Source: Monocercomonoides exilis (Eukaryota > Preaxostyla > Oxymonadida > Polymastigidae). From it: 64,000 nucleotides of DNA. The position numbers were made by a program, and so were the translations under genes. Shown in pieces: positions 25,801-35,262 of this stretch (position 1 is its first letter; each line of letters opens with the position of its first letter). Below the pieces are notes generated by a model. That model was not told where the DNA came from and did not search any database. It saw only the letters and a list, made by a program, of their open reading frames with translations. Where the stretch lies: the NCBI GenBank assembly GCA_001643675.2, contig LSRY02000049.1, positions 186,001-250,000 of the forward strand, in the 5' to 3' direction.

Positions 25801-26895
25801 GGCATCATTGTGTCGTAATTGATACCTTCTGCAAGAAAATATGCTAACTCAACAAACAGTGACTGGAATGGCAGAAGTGAATTAGCTGTGAATATGTTGG
25901 ATGCCCTCTCAAATGGCCGTATTAAGTACTTCAGCCTGTTTAGAGATGCATCGGATTTGAATTGGTAATGGTGTTCAGACAAGAATATTGATGATTTTTC
26001 ATTTTGTGAAGTTATAGATGACGATGATGATTCACTTGCGCTATCTTGTTCTGTTTCAATACGATGTGCTTGAAGCTCTTGCTCTATTACATCTGACAAC
26101 AACTGAAATCCTTGATAGTCAACTAAAACGCTCAGCATGGACAATGGGTATGCTGGCAGTCCTTCCATATTCAGATCATCATCAACATATTGACTGATAA
26201 TCTCGTCGATTTCAGGTAAGTTGTGTGAGTCAAATTCGTAGCTTTGCCAATAAGAATTAACTTTGCAACTGAACAAAACTCCTATGGCATGGGCAAGAGC
26301 ATCAGAATGTTCAAACTGATTTAATGATCGAACCAAAAAGATAACAATATCTTTGGTATAGCACATTATACTCTCCCAGCATCCTCTTGAAAATGTTCTG
26401 TTAAATAAAAATAAAAAGGTTAAAATGCAATTTGCTTTTAAAATTCAACAAAAATATTTTGAGTTAACAGACGCAAAAGATTTTATCACTCTAAATATTC
26501 TAATAACTGATTGAAATAGTTGTTCATTAATCTCTTGCATGCGAAGAGCTTCATCTAATTCATCAAGTGCAGTGCAATAAGCTGAAAGAGTAATAACACT
26601 GTTTTTTATTTCGGATTCTACGTGAAATAGGATTTCAAAAGATGATATTAATTATTTTTCATCAAATAAAGAAGAAAAAAAGAAAAATAAAGAAATTTAA
26701 AGGAAATGCAGAATGTGTTAATCTCAACCTCGAATTGAAGATCGCCGTAAATCAATGCTACGAAGCGAATTATTTAATTCTTTTTCACTTGTAAATATCT
26801 CCAAAAATTCTAATAATTCCTCGAATATTGATTATAATAAAATATAAAATTTGCACGCCTTCCTTTTTCTTGGAGAAATAGTCCTCTTCACTCAT
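10875..26895 (-). CDS. Giant ubiquitin carboxyl-terminal hydrolase of the USP9X/USP24/USP34 type
   Basis: The main exon is 10875-26397. Inferred 5' exons are 26473-26581, 26729-26819 and, weakly, 26857-26895 (ATG at 26895), giving about 5253 aa. A cysteine protease that removes ubiquitin. Numbered from the in-exon Met at 26366, the USP domain spans about 2310-2740. The Cys box GMNNLGTICYMLSF has Cys2330 (19377-19379) with the upstream Asn. QMDADEFLGQLFDNL is followed by YQCTECNGL and LIFHLKRFEFNF. The His box ESGHYYSYI has His2679 (18330-18332), and CFNDSSVEEV has Asp2698 (18273-18275). The triad looks intact, though the Cys box reads G-T-I-C rather than the usual G-N/A-T-C. Flanking regions are long, helical and interrupted by Ser and Glu/Lys runs, as in USP9X/24/34. 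Orthology to one of these was not resolved. It converges with the Zn2Cys6 gene, 169 bp apart. Confidence 0.9.
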
Positions 26896-27081
26896 ATTTC
26901 AATTGGTAAAATATTTGATCTGAGCCATCATAAAGTTATCAGACACAGTTCTGTTCCTTTGAGTGTATTTTGATATATTCATTCCTCAGTTGAAAACGCA
27001 ATTGCAAGTCCGAAATTCCGATAACAAATAAATATTTTCAACTAGATTAAATAAACTTTTCAAAAAAACTGAAATAATCAC

Positions 27082-27112
<31 letters not shown>

Positions 27113-27199
27113 AAAAAAAACCATTTTAAACATAATGAAAAAAGGTTGTTATAATTAATTTTTACAATGATTCGTGCAATTGTTTCCATTTACGCAAAA
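26896..27199. other. Spacer between copy A and the USP gene
   Basis: About 300 bp lie downstream of the copy A stop and upstream of the inferred USP start. I see no gene. The spacer contains the long A tract listed separately and presumably holds the USP promoter. Confidence 0.6.
27082..27120 (+). repeat. Near-perfect poly(A) tract of 39 bases
   Basis: Eighteen A, one G, then twenty A are followed by CCATTTT. It is the longest homopolymer in the window. It lies 3' of the minus-strand copy A gene, so it reads as poly(T) on the coding strand and is not that gene's poly(A) tail. Length may be affected by assembly slippage. Confidence 0.9.
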
Positions 27200-29419
27200 T
27201 CATGACTTTTGCAAGGGCGGGAAAAACCCAACAATCGAATAAAATAGCGGAGATCCCAAGGAGAAAGAGTATTTTAAATTCTTTTTCGGTTTAATATTCC
27301 TTTTCTGCCCGCAATCATCGAAAGTCCAGAGATACTGGCGCCGAGAAGGGGTTGGCATGAACTGACAGTTAAAGCGATGCTTCTTTGATTCTCTGACCTT
27401 ATCCTGATCGGTTTGCCTCAATAATTTTGTTGATTCTGAAAGAATAGAAGAATGAGTTCCAGCTTCCTTCAAGCAAAGAGGAAAGATAAGAACTTCTTCA
27501 AGAGGAGGTTGTGATAAATCGTCTGTTTTTTCCAATAAATTGCTTGAAATCATATCTGTCTCAACGAAAGAGTCATTAAATGCACAAAGATAATTTGTCT
27601 CATCACATTTTTGATGAGATTCCATCATTGTTGATTTCATAGAATTTCTCGAATTCGTTTTCTTTAAGAAAAGTGATGGTGATCGTTTGTGAGTTGATAA
27701 TCGGGGTGATGTATCTGCGTTAATGGAGGACAGATCTGCAAAAAGATTTGTAGGCGTATTTCTTGAGACTGTTGTTTGAAGGTTATTAGGAAATGAAGAG
27801 AGAGAGAGCTTTTGCGAAATTGTTGAGCATGAAAAGTTAGAAGACGAAGGTGAAGGTTCAAATGACGATGGTTGTGCTTCATCATAATAAGGAAAACTTT
27901 GATTACTTGAGAATATTGGTGAATGCTTAGATTTCATTGTCAGGGGAATTGACCCCATTTCATGAAGTGGTAATTCTGAATTGCATATCATTTTTTCTGT
28001 GCTTAACATGTTTTCACTGTCTTTTTGAGCATTTGGCTCGGATTTGGAGTGGTTTGTTGCTTTTCGCACTGCCTTTCTATATTTCCTAAGTCTTTCATCA
28101 AAGAACACCTCCAAGTTGGTCATTTCTTGTTTTTTATTCATCTTCTGCATCTTCTTCTCTTTTCTCTCGATGATCCTTTCCAAATGTTTGCGCTCCTCTT
28201 CAGCCACTTCAAAGCTTGCTGCATTGCTTAATCGTGCATGCAACTCTTCCAGTGTGTACCCACTATACGAAGAACCTTTCTTGGAACATTCATTGTCTTC
28301 TTCTTCTCTCTCTCTTTCAGCCTCGTCCCACATCTTTTTGATCTCTTCGTCGTTTTCGTCGATCCACTCTTTTCTGTTCCATTCGCTAAACAATTCATAA
28401 AACTGTTTTGATTCTCTTATTTGTCTTTTGTTTTCTTCAATAACTTTCAATCTCAAATCTCTTTCCTCTCCTTTTTCCAGAAAACAGGCATCACCATAAC
28501 CATCACCTCTTATCGTGTTTGCATCGCCTCTGAGTTCTAAATCACGTTTCATCCATTTGTGATTCATCTTTCTCTTCAGATATGACAAAATGTTTGAGTC
28601 GTCTTTCGTTCCAGTTGCAGCTGCCATGTCATCTGCATAGTTGACTTTTGATATCTTGACTGTATTTTGACTAATAATTCCATCCATAATCATCTGTTCC
28701 AGTGAAGATGACGATACCCATGAGCCAGCTGAAGAGCAGGAGCCAACGGAATTTGTTCTATGGAAAGTTGTTTTGTCTTTATCATTTTGTTCCGGTTCTG
28801 TTTGTTTTTCAACTTCACTGCATTCTTTCGTTTGTGTTTCTTTTGTGATTTGATTTTGAGAATTTTTGATATTTTTAAGTTCTTCCGTTTTTTGTTTGTG
28901 ACTGAGCATCTGAGCATAAAAGTCATCAAGCAATTCGACTTGCGTTAGTCCATACTCCGGGAAAATATAACTTTCGCTGATATGATTTTTTTGAACTTCT
29001 TCTGCTGTTGGACGAAGAGAAAGAACGGCTTCATTATGTTCTCTCAATGTAACGTAAGGCTTCCTGTGAGAAAAATCGAAGCGATCTTTATTTTCTTTGT
29101 GTTGATTCGCTTCACCATATTGTACTTGAGAAATATCAAAAGAAAAGTCTTTGACGTAATTATCTTTACTCATTGATGAAGAAATGCTTGGATACTCTGA
29201 AGAAAATTGAACGGTCGGATAATACCAAGCACTTTGAGAAGACGCCTCTAGATTGAATTGAGAAAAAGATTGTAAAGGATAAAATGATTGAATGGGCAAT
29301 GGATTTTGCAGTATCTCCTCCTTTTCATTGAATAAAAACGTATTTTGCTGTGAAGGTGATTGTTGCGTGGATTTGTTACTAATTGTCACGCTTTCTGTTG
29401 TAGTGGAATGCAATTGCAT
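27200..29419 (-). CDS. Copy A of an unrecognised six-member protein family (GEWxRKEW core)
   Basis: A 739-aa frame starting at ATG 29419. I do not recognise the domain. The conserved core at about 28100-28460 has NKRQIRESKQFYELFSEW, NRKEWIDENDEEIKKMWDEA, then GYTLEELHARLSNA and a Lys/Glu-rich coiled segment. This matches copies B-F in order and spacing. The N-terminal region is Ser/Gln/Asn-rich. The C-terminus has SRRQYLWTFDD, which resembles PQRKFLWCFDE in copy C. The N-terminal 'LEENxxxW.P' element of copies D and E is not clear here, making A one of the more diverged members. The frame stays open in-phase upstream to an AG at about 29447, so an upstream exon is possible. No membrane segment or signal peptide is seen. 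Confidence 0.7.
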   Translation of the reverse strand: MQLHSTTTESVTISNKSTQQSPSQQNTFLFNEKEEILQNPLPIQSFYPLQSFSQFNLEASSQSAWYYPTVQFSSEYPSISSSMSKDNYVKDFSFDISQVQYGEANQHKENKDRFDFSHRKPYVTLREHNEAVLSLRPTAEEVQKNHISESYIFPEYGLTQVELLDDFYAQMLSHKQKTEELKNIKNSQNQITKETQTKECSEVEKQTEPEQNDKDKTTFHRTNSVGSCSSAGSWVSSSSLEQMIMDGIISQNTVKISKVNYADDMAAATGTKDDSNILSYLKRKMNHKWMKRDLELRGDANTIRGDGYGDACFLEKGEERDLRLKVIEENKRQIRESKQFYELFSEWNRKEWIDENDEEIKKMWDEAEREREEEDNECSKKGSSYSGYTLEELHARLSNAASFEVAEEERKHLERIIERKEKKMQKMNKKQEMTNLEVFFDERLRKYRKAVRKATNHSKSEPNAQKDSENMLSTEKMICNSELPLHEMGSIPLTMKSKHSPIFSSNQSFPYYDEAQPSSFEPSPSSSNFSCSTISQKLSLSSFPNNLQTTVSRNTPTNLFADLSSINADTSPRLSTHKRSPSLFLKKTNSRNSMKSTMMESHQKCDETNYLCAFNDSFVETDMISSNLLEKTDDLSQPPLEEVLIFPLCLKEAGTHSSILSESTKLLRQTDQDKVRESKKHRFNCQFMPTPSRRQYLWTFDDCGQKRNIKPKKNLKYSFSLGSPLFYSIVGFFPPLQKS

Positions 29420-29809
29420 TCTTGAAAAAGACGAATATGCTTCTATGAATCGAATTCAAAAAATGATTTTAAAAAAGGAATAAAGTTATTTTAAAAAAAC
29501 AAATGCAAAACCATGATTCATCACAATTTCTTGATTCAATAAGTTGTTCTTTCTCGAATGAAATTCGATTATGAATTGTGAAATTTTCAATTCTTTCAAG
29601 GAAATATATAGAAAATAGTAAATATGACAATTAAAAGTGAAACAAACAAATAACAGTATTCCAATAACACAGTTGACATACAAAATTAATTTATCCAATA
29701 AATCAAGTTTAAAATTCAAAAAATAGAAGAGTTCTGAAAAAACAATTTTGATGAAAAAATAATTACTCATACATGATCAATTTTTCGGAAAATAATACAA
29801 ATAATAAAC
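29420..29809. other. AT-rich spacer between copies A and B
   Basis: A minus-strand frame at 29486-29770 is low complexity with hydrophobic Ile/Phe/Leu bias from A/T codons and matches nothing in the family. It may hold the copy A promoter or a small upstream exon. No gene is called. Confidence 0.55.
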
Positions 29810-32317
29810 TCAAGAACATTTACGAGGATTATATAAAAATTGTGAATATTTAATGTCTTCTGGTTTAACTTCTGGTGCGGGTGTAAAAAATGAAAGATCA
29901 AGTTTCTTTTTAGAAGTATCCGCCAAATCATCCATTGAAAATAGAACAGGACCGAATTTCGCTGGCTTAACTGTATCGTTGTAATTCTGTGATGAATCTT
30001 TTTTTTTGTTGTCAAAAGCAAATAAAGATTGGACATTTGGTTGTAACGTTAATACAAAATCTTTCTTGAAATTTGATTGTGACTCCGTTTGTTCTCCAGC
30101 ATTATTTATTTGGGAAATAGCAGAAATATTGCTAACATCAAAACTCTCTCCCTCAAAAGGAATGGAAGCTGGGTACTCACACTGTTGCTGCTTTTGCGGA
30201 GATAGCAAAGGTGATGGCGGATGAGGGGTGGAAGGCGGTGTTGGGGGAGCTGTTGAAGGCAAAGAGAGGCACTCTCCATCTGCCTCTTCATTTGTGTCTA
30301 TTGAAAATATATGCTTTTCAAATTTTACTGTTTCATTTTGACCCAACTGTGATTTAGGCTGTAACTTTTCTGTTGCTTCAAAAAATGAACTGTTGTATTT
30401 ATCTGAAATAGAAGGAGATAAAGGCTGTGGCATCGTCAATGATGAAAAAGAGTTTGAATGCAGAGGGAATGCATTTGAAGAGAATAGTTCATGAGAAGCA
30501 TCTGGATGAATGAACTGTGGCATCATTGTGTTTGGAGGATGATGCATACTTGATTCAAAATATGTTTGTGATTCAGTCGGAGTTTGAGATGCTGCTGGAA
30601 TAGGAGTCACTTCATAACATACTGGCATCAGTGTGTTATTTGCTTGGATATCTACAGCATCCGAATCAAATGGCACAACATTATCACTTTGAATAGTTTG
30701 TATGGAAGAATAAATATCTAACTTTGGAGTTTTTGAAGGAGAAACATCATCTAAAGCAAATTCTTTGGTGGTTTCAATTTCAGATGGAAGCGCTTTCTTC
30801 CTTTTCTTCCTTCCTTTTTCCTTCCTTCTCCGCTCATCAAAGTATTGCATCAGTTTATATCTTTGCAGCGATGTTAATGTTTGATTCTTTTCTTCTGTTT
30901 CCTTCAGCTTCAGTAGTTTTGCCATCTTTCTTCTCAGCACTTCTATTTCTGACTCTGGCAGCCCCAGTTCTTCTGCTTCATTCAGTCGATTCCTCACTTC
31001 TTCCAACGTCATTCCGCCTTTCTCCTTTTCGCCTCCTTCGAAAGAATATGCTTTCTTCATCACTTTCGCTTCGGCCTCGTCCCACATCCTCTTCTCTTCC
31101 TCGTCTGTCACCCACTCTTTTCTGATCCATTCCCCAAACACTTTAAAATGGTCAGTGGCCTGTTTTATTTCGCGTCTAATTTCCTTAATCCGCCTCTTTT
31201 TCGCTTTCTCCAAATCCAAAAGGCTTTGTGATGATAAATCTTGCTCCTCATAGCAACTATCTTCATTGAAAGCGCTCTTTGAAGTGCTAACTAGCTTTGA
31301 AGAAGGCCTGTCTCCTTCAGACAAACGCATCTCATCGGCCGTTCTCCACCTGTGAGTCAAGACTCCTCGCCTGAATTCTGTGATTCCTGAAACTTTTGTA
31401 TTTTTCCACACAAAGTCATCATCATGTGCTAATTGCGATTCAGCAGTAACTGTTGGATGCCAATGATCAAAATTATCAATAATTTCCACATCCGCATCAG
31501 AAAATGAATTCAAAGAAGATGTAGATAAAGAGTAGCGATCTGAGTCACAAAAAATATCTTCCTGTTTTTCTTGTAACGTATCATTCAACACTATCTCTTG
31601 TTCTGAACGCTTCAATCGATTCTTCCTTTTTTCCTTTTGAGTCAAGTGAATTTGTTGTTCAACCTCATTAAGGAGATCACAAGGTCTGCAATCGCATACG
31701 TGTTTTGTGATGCGACCTGACATTATTGCTTGCAATTTCGGATCGATCGGCTGTTCTGTTGATGTGGTTGCATTATCTATATTTTCGCTTAAAAGTACAT
31801 TCGGACAAAATTCAGAAGAATTCGACAGAGGCTTTGCTGTTTCGATCGGTTTGCTTTTGCTGTTTTTATAGTTTTCCTTTTCTGCTTGCATCTTTAGCAA
31901 GATTTCTATGTTGGTATCAGAATCGTTAAATCCTGTAAATGAAGTTTGACAGTTTGTTGACGAATTTGTTTGCGTGAATCTAGATGAAATTACGCTTCGC
32001 ACGGTTCTTGCTTTCTTCGAATGGGCAGCGATGATTGTTTTCATTGTCTCTTCATCTCCATTTTGTTCATTTGCTTTGGATCCTTTCGGAACTGGATCAG
32101 AAAGAGTAATAAATGGTAAAGAAGATCGAACTGAATAATCTGTAATAAAATAATTTGTCTCATTGCCTTCGGTGGTATTTGATGTTTGAGTAGTAAGTGA
32201 TAAAATTGGAAAAGTTCTTCCAGAAAATGATGAATTCGCAACTAAAAACGGTATATGTGTTGATGCATAATTATCACAAAGATTTGCTTTTGTATTTTCA
32301 AGTGACGGATAGATATC
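29810..32317 (-). CDS. Copy B of the GEWxRKEW family (5' exon unresolved)
   Basis: The first Met in the long frame is at 32044 (744 aa), but coding-like sequence continues in frame to 32317. There an AACAG acceptor with an upstream in-frame stop implies a spliced first exon that I could not place. The extension carries SLPFITLSDPV, a motif shared with copies C, D and E. It is followed by the FDHWHPTVTAE element (compare ITHWKPQPET in D) and HRWRTADEM. The core lies at about 30840-31200: IRREIKQATDHFKVFGEWIR, KEWVTDEEEKRMWDEAEAK, GGMTLEEVRNRLNEAEELGL, then SLQRYKLMQYFDERRR. The C-terminal half is Pro/Ser-rich without a recognisable domain. Function unknown. Confidence 0.7.
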   Translation of the reverse strand, partial: DIYPSLENTKANLCDNYASTHIPFLVANSSFSGRTFPILSLTTQTSNTTEGNETNYFITDYSVRSSLPFITLSDPVPKGSKANEQNGDEETMKTIIAAHSKKARTVRSVISSRFTQTNSSTNCQTSFTGFNDSDTNIEILLKMQAEKENYKNSKSKPIETAKPLSNSSEFCPNVLLSENIDNATTSTEQPIDPKLQAIMSGRITKHVCDCRPCDLLNEVEQQIHLTQKEKRKNRLKRSEQEIVLNDTLQEKQEDIFCDSDRYSLSTSSLNSFSDADVEIIDNFDHWHPTVTAESQLAHDDDFVWKNTKVSGITEFRRGVLTHRWRTADEMRLSEGDRPSSKLVSTSKSAFNEDSCYEEQDLSSQSLLDLEKAKKRRIKEIRREIKQATDHFKVFGEWIRKEWVTDEEEKRMWDEAEAKVMKKAYSFEGGEKEKGGMTLEEVRNRLNEAEELGLPESEIEVLRRKMAKLLKLKETEEKNQTLTSLQRYKLMQYFDERRRKEKGRKKRKKALPSEIETTKEFALDDVSPSKTPKLDIYSSIQTIQSDNVVPFDSDAVDIQANNTLMPVCYEVTPIPAASQTPTESQTYFESSMHHPPNTMMPQFIHPDASHELFSSNAFPLHSNSFSSLTMPQPLSPSISDKYNSSFFEATEKLQPKSQLGQNETVKFEKHIFSIDTNEEADGECLSLPSTAPPTPPSTPHPPSPLLSPQKQQQCEYPASIPFEGESFDVSNISAISQINNAGEQTESQSNFKKDFVLTLQPNVQSLFAFDNKKKDSSQNYNDTVKPAKFGPVLFSMDDLADTSKKKLDLSFFTPAPEVKPEDIKYSQFLYNPRKCS

Positions 32318-32663
32318 CTGTTATAAACAGTATTTTTCATACAATTTAAAATGCAATAATTGAAAAATAGAGAATATTTCCAATAATAGGTTAAAAAATG
32401 TCATTGACAAAACAAAAAATTTTTAAACATGTTTCCCGCAAATATGTTCAAGTGTCATTTACTCTTTCATCCGAAATTTTGTAAAAACAACAGAAATAAA
32501 AATAAATAGAATAAATTATGGCAAAAGTTCATCAAGTAAAATTTTGTAAAAACGAAAGTGAGAAAGAAAAAACATACAAATGAAAAGTTAAGTCATTGCA
32601 AAAAAACAACTTTAATAATTATTCAATAAGAAATGATTAAACTGTTGAGAATTGGTTTAGCAT
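32318..32663. other. Spacer or intron region between copies B and C
   Basis: AT-rich sequence upstream of the copy B exon. It probably contains the copy B promoter, its short first exon and an intron ending at the AACAG at 32318-32322. A candidate first exon reading MTLEHICGKH exists near 32430-32460, but its donor (GTTTAA) is poor. Confidence 0.4.
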
Positions 32664-34924
32664 TCAAAAAGAAGTAAATGAAATCTCTTTCTCGATGTTC
32701 ATGTTCTTTGATGTGCTTTCTATCATGGCTTTAATCTTTTCTTTTTGTTCGCTTGAAGCCTCGTCATTTATAAGTGGTTCGGAGTATTTGAAAAATATTT
32801 CAGCTAATTGTTTCTTTGGCATGCTGCGATAGTGTCTTCCTTTTAGCTGGAACCATTTTTTCCACTGTTTCTGAAGACTTGGAATGAATTCGTCAAAACA
32901 CCATAAGAATTTTCTTTGAGGTGGCGTTAAGTGCAACAAGCGTTGCTTTATGGTCTTTGTAGATGCTCTCTCTTTTTGTTGCAAAACTTCACGTTGCAGT
33001 TGGTTGTTAGCATCATTCTCATTTCCATTTGAATAATTCAACCAGCACAATGAGACAACAATAGGAATTTCGTTATTTGATGTGTTTTCATTAATACCAA
33101 AAGAGCAGTCTGTATTATTATCTTCTGCTGCTTGGAAGCGAAATGGATCTCTCAACTCTTCTAGAAAATGTTGAACGTTTTGATTGCACGAATGATCTGA
33201 AGATAATTGCTGTTTATGCAATAAACTTGGTGCTGATGAAGCTGGATGTTCTAGGAAAGAATAGAAACTGGTGCGATCGGGATTCAAAAGGAGTGAATGA
33301 TACGAAAATCCATCTGATACAAAGGGCTGTTGCATTTGTGAAGATACAAAAGGAAATTTTGAAGATGCGTCTTGATGTTTGTGAAAGATTAATGAATTTG
33401 AAAAATCATCGATGTTCGAAATTGAATGGGAATGAATTGATGAAAGCGTATCATCAGCAACAAATGGAAACTCGACTTGAGTGAAAGTTGATTTTTTGTT
33501 GTGCTCTTGTTGGAGTAATGGTGAATGTTGATCAAAAATAAGTGAAGAAATTGAAGTACTGGGATCTTTTTCGCCTTCTTGTTCCTCTTCTTGAAGTGCT
33601 TCGTCTTTTCTCTGAGAAGAGTGGTTTCCAGCGGTTGCAATGAACCTGTTGTAAGTCTTCTGTCTTATAAACCCGTATTTTTTGAAAGGCGTGACTATTT
33701 TGTTATCCAAATCCTCTTCTGTGATCCGTTCACATTTTTGGAGTTGGTGCCGTATCAAAACTTGCTCATTTTCTGTTATTCCATTTTTGTCAGCATCTTT
33801 GAGAAGTGACTTCATCTCTTCAATTGTTGCCAAAGAAAACTTGCATTGCCCGTGCTGCCGATTCCATTTTGCTTTTTTTTCTGTTTTGTTCCACAAATCT
33901 AATTCTCTCTTGTCAAACATCCACGGCTTTCTTATCCATTCTCCATAGAGATAATAAAATATCTTCGCTTCGTTCAGCTGCCGATTAACTTCTGATAATC
34001 TCCTCTTCCATGCCTTTTCTTCCACATTTTTTGTGTATTGCTCAAAATTCGTATCCTTTTCTCCATCTTCATCTTTAACAATATCATCAATTCTTTCTAA
34101 TTTATTTCTGTCCAATTTCTTCGAAATAAATATATCTGATGATTTTAGTAGCCCCATTGCATTTAGCATTTTCGCATCTGCTTCCTCCCATTTCTTTAGC
34201 AACAAAGTCTTTTGCTCTTCAGCGAATTCTGGGCGCTTTGTAATCTCTTCGATATTATTAGCATCGGCACATTGAGCTTTATTTATTTCGCAAATCGGTT
34301 CCCAACCTCTTTCGTTTTCTTTCAATAATTGTGCAAATGAATCAATTGATGAAAGGGTATTTGATGAATGTGAAGAAATCGATGACGATATCGAACTTGT
34401 TTCGGCTGTTTGAATGTCGAAATTTTTCCCAATAATTGGTTGATTTTCATTCTTTGAACCAAAAACTTTTTCAGCAACTGGACCTTTCTCATTGTTGCAC
34501 ATATCTTAAATTTATAAATATAGTTCTTCGTTATATTGTTGATATATTATGATTTGAGCATACCAAATTTTGTGATATCTTTTGAGCGAAATGCAAATGC
34601 TTGTTTCTCTTTCATGTGAGAACTTTCTTTCTTGAAACATTGTGAAGAAATTTTACCGCGATTACAGTTTGATGAATTGTTTGGAGAGGACTGAAACTTT
34701 TTTGGAACAAAAACATCTGGAGTTCTGAGAGTAAAAGGCAGTGAAGATTGCTCGTGTGAAATTGTTGGAAATGTGTGTCGAGGTGATGTGCATGATGATT
34801 CTGTTGTTCTAGAAGAAAAAAATGCTAAATTTAACATAGAAGGTTGTTGAATTTGGCTTTCGATGGTTCTGTCAATGTAATTTTTCTTTTCCAAAATTTT
34901 TGATTCTTTCTCTTTTTCTAGCAT
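32664..34924 (-). CDS. Copy C of the GEWxRKEW family, 2 exons
   Basis: Exons 34564-34924 and 32664-34504 join across a 59-bp intron (GTATGC donor, TTTAAG acceptor) into 733 aa. The split codon is restored exactly. The first exon carries SSLPFTLRTPDVF, the short motif shared with B, D and E. Then come LLKENERGWEPICE (compare D, LLEENITHWKPQPE), LLLKKWEEADAKM and the core at about 33670-34010: LSEVNRQLNEAKIFYYLYGE, WIRKPWMFDKRELDLWNKTE, and a 'TIEEMKSLLKDADKNGITEN' segment. The C-terminus has TPPQRKFLWCFDEF and basic helices, related to the end of copy A. Divergently oriented to the SUMO protease gene, with a 338-bp gap. Function unknown. Confidence 0.78.
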
Positions 34925-35262
34925 AACGAATTTTTTAAATATGTTAAGAAGCGTTAAGCATATTTAAAATAGTAGTTATCCATCCATCATACCCTGTTCC
35001 ACAAACTGTAATTGTGAATAACTTGAAAAAAACCAAGGAGCATTATGAGAAAATGTGAAAAATGATTGCTTTGCATCATTAGAATTAATTTCGTAAATGT
35101 CTCGTACCCTTCTATTTTGAAGGTCGAGATTAAAGCTCATTTATTTGGAAAAATCCTTTGAGAAATATGAAATTTTTATAATTTATTTTCAGATCAAATA
35201 AAACTGTCCTGTATCTTTGTTGAAACCTTCTATCGCTAGATCATTTTAGCATATTGTCGTAT
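34925..35262. other. Divergent intergenic region between copy C and the SUMO protease
   Basis: Head-to-head 5' ends share about 340 bp of AT-rich DNA, so it should contain both promoters. No motif that I can name stands out. Confidence 0.5.

Noticed and set aside
29486-29770. 94-aa minus-strand frame between copies A and B
   Set aside because: Composition follows AT-rich DNA, with no motif shared with the family and no splice signals linking it to copy A.
34547-34924. 125-aa minus-strand frame as an independent small gene
   Set aside because: It is the first exon of copy C. A GTATGC donor and TTTAAG acceptor restore the frame, and it carries the SLPFTL motif of the family.
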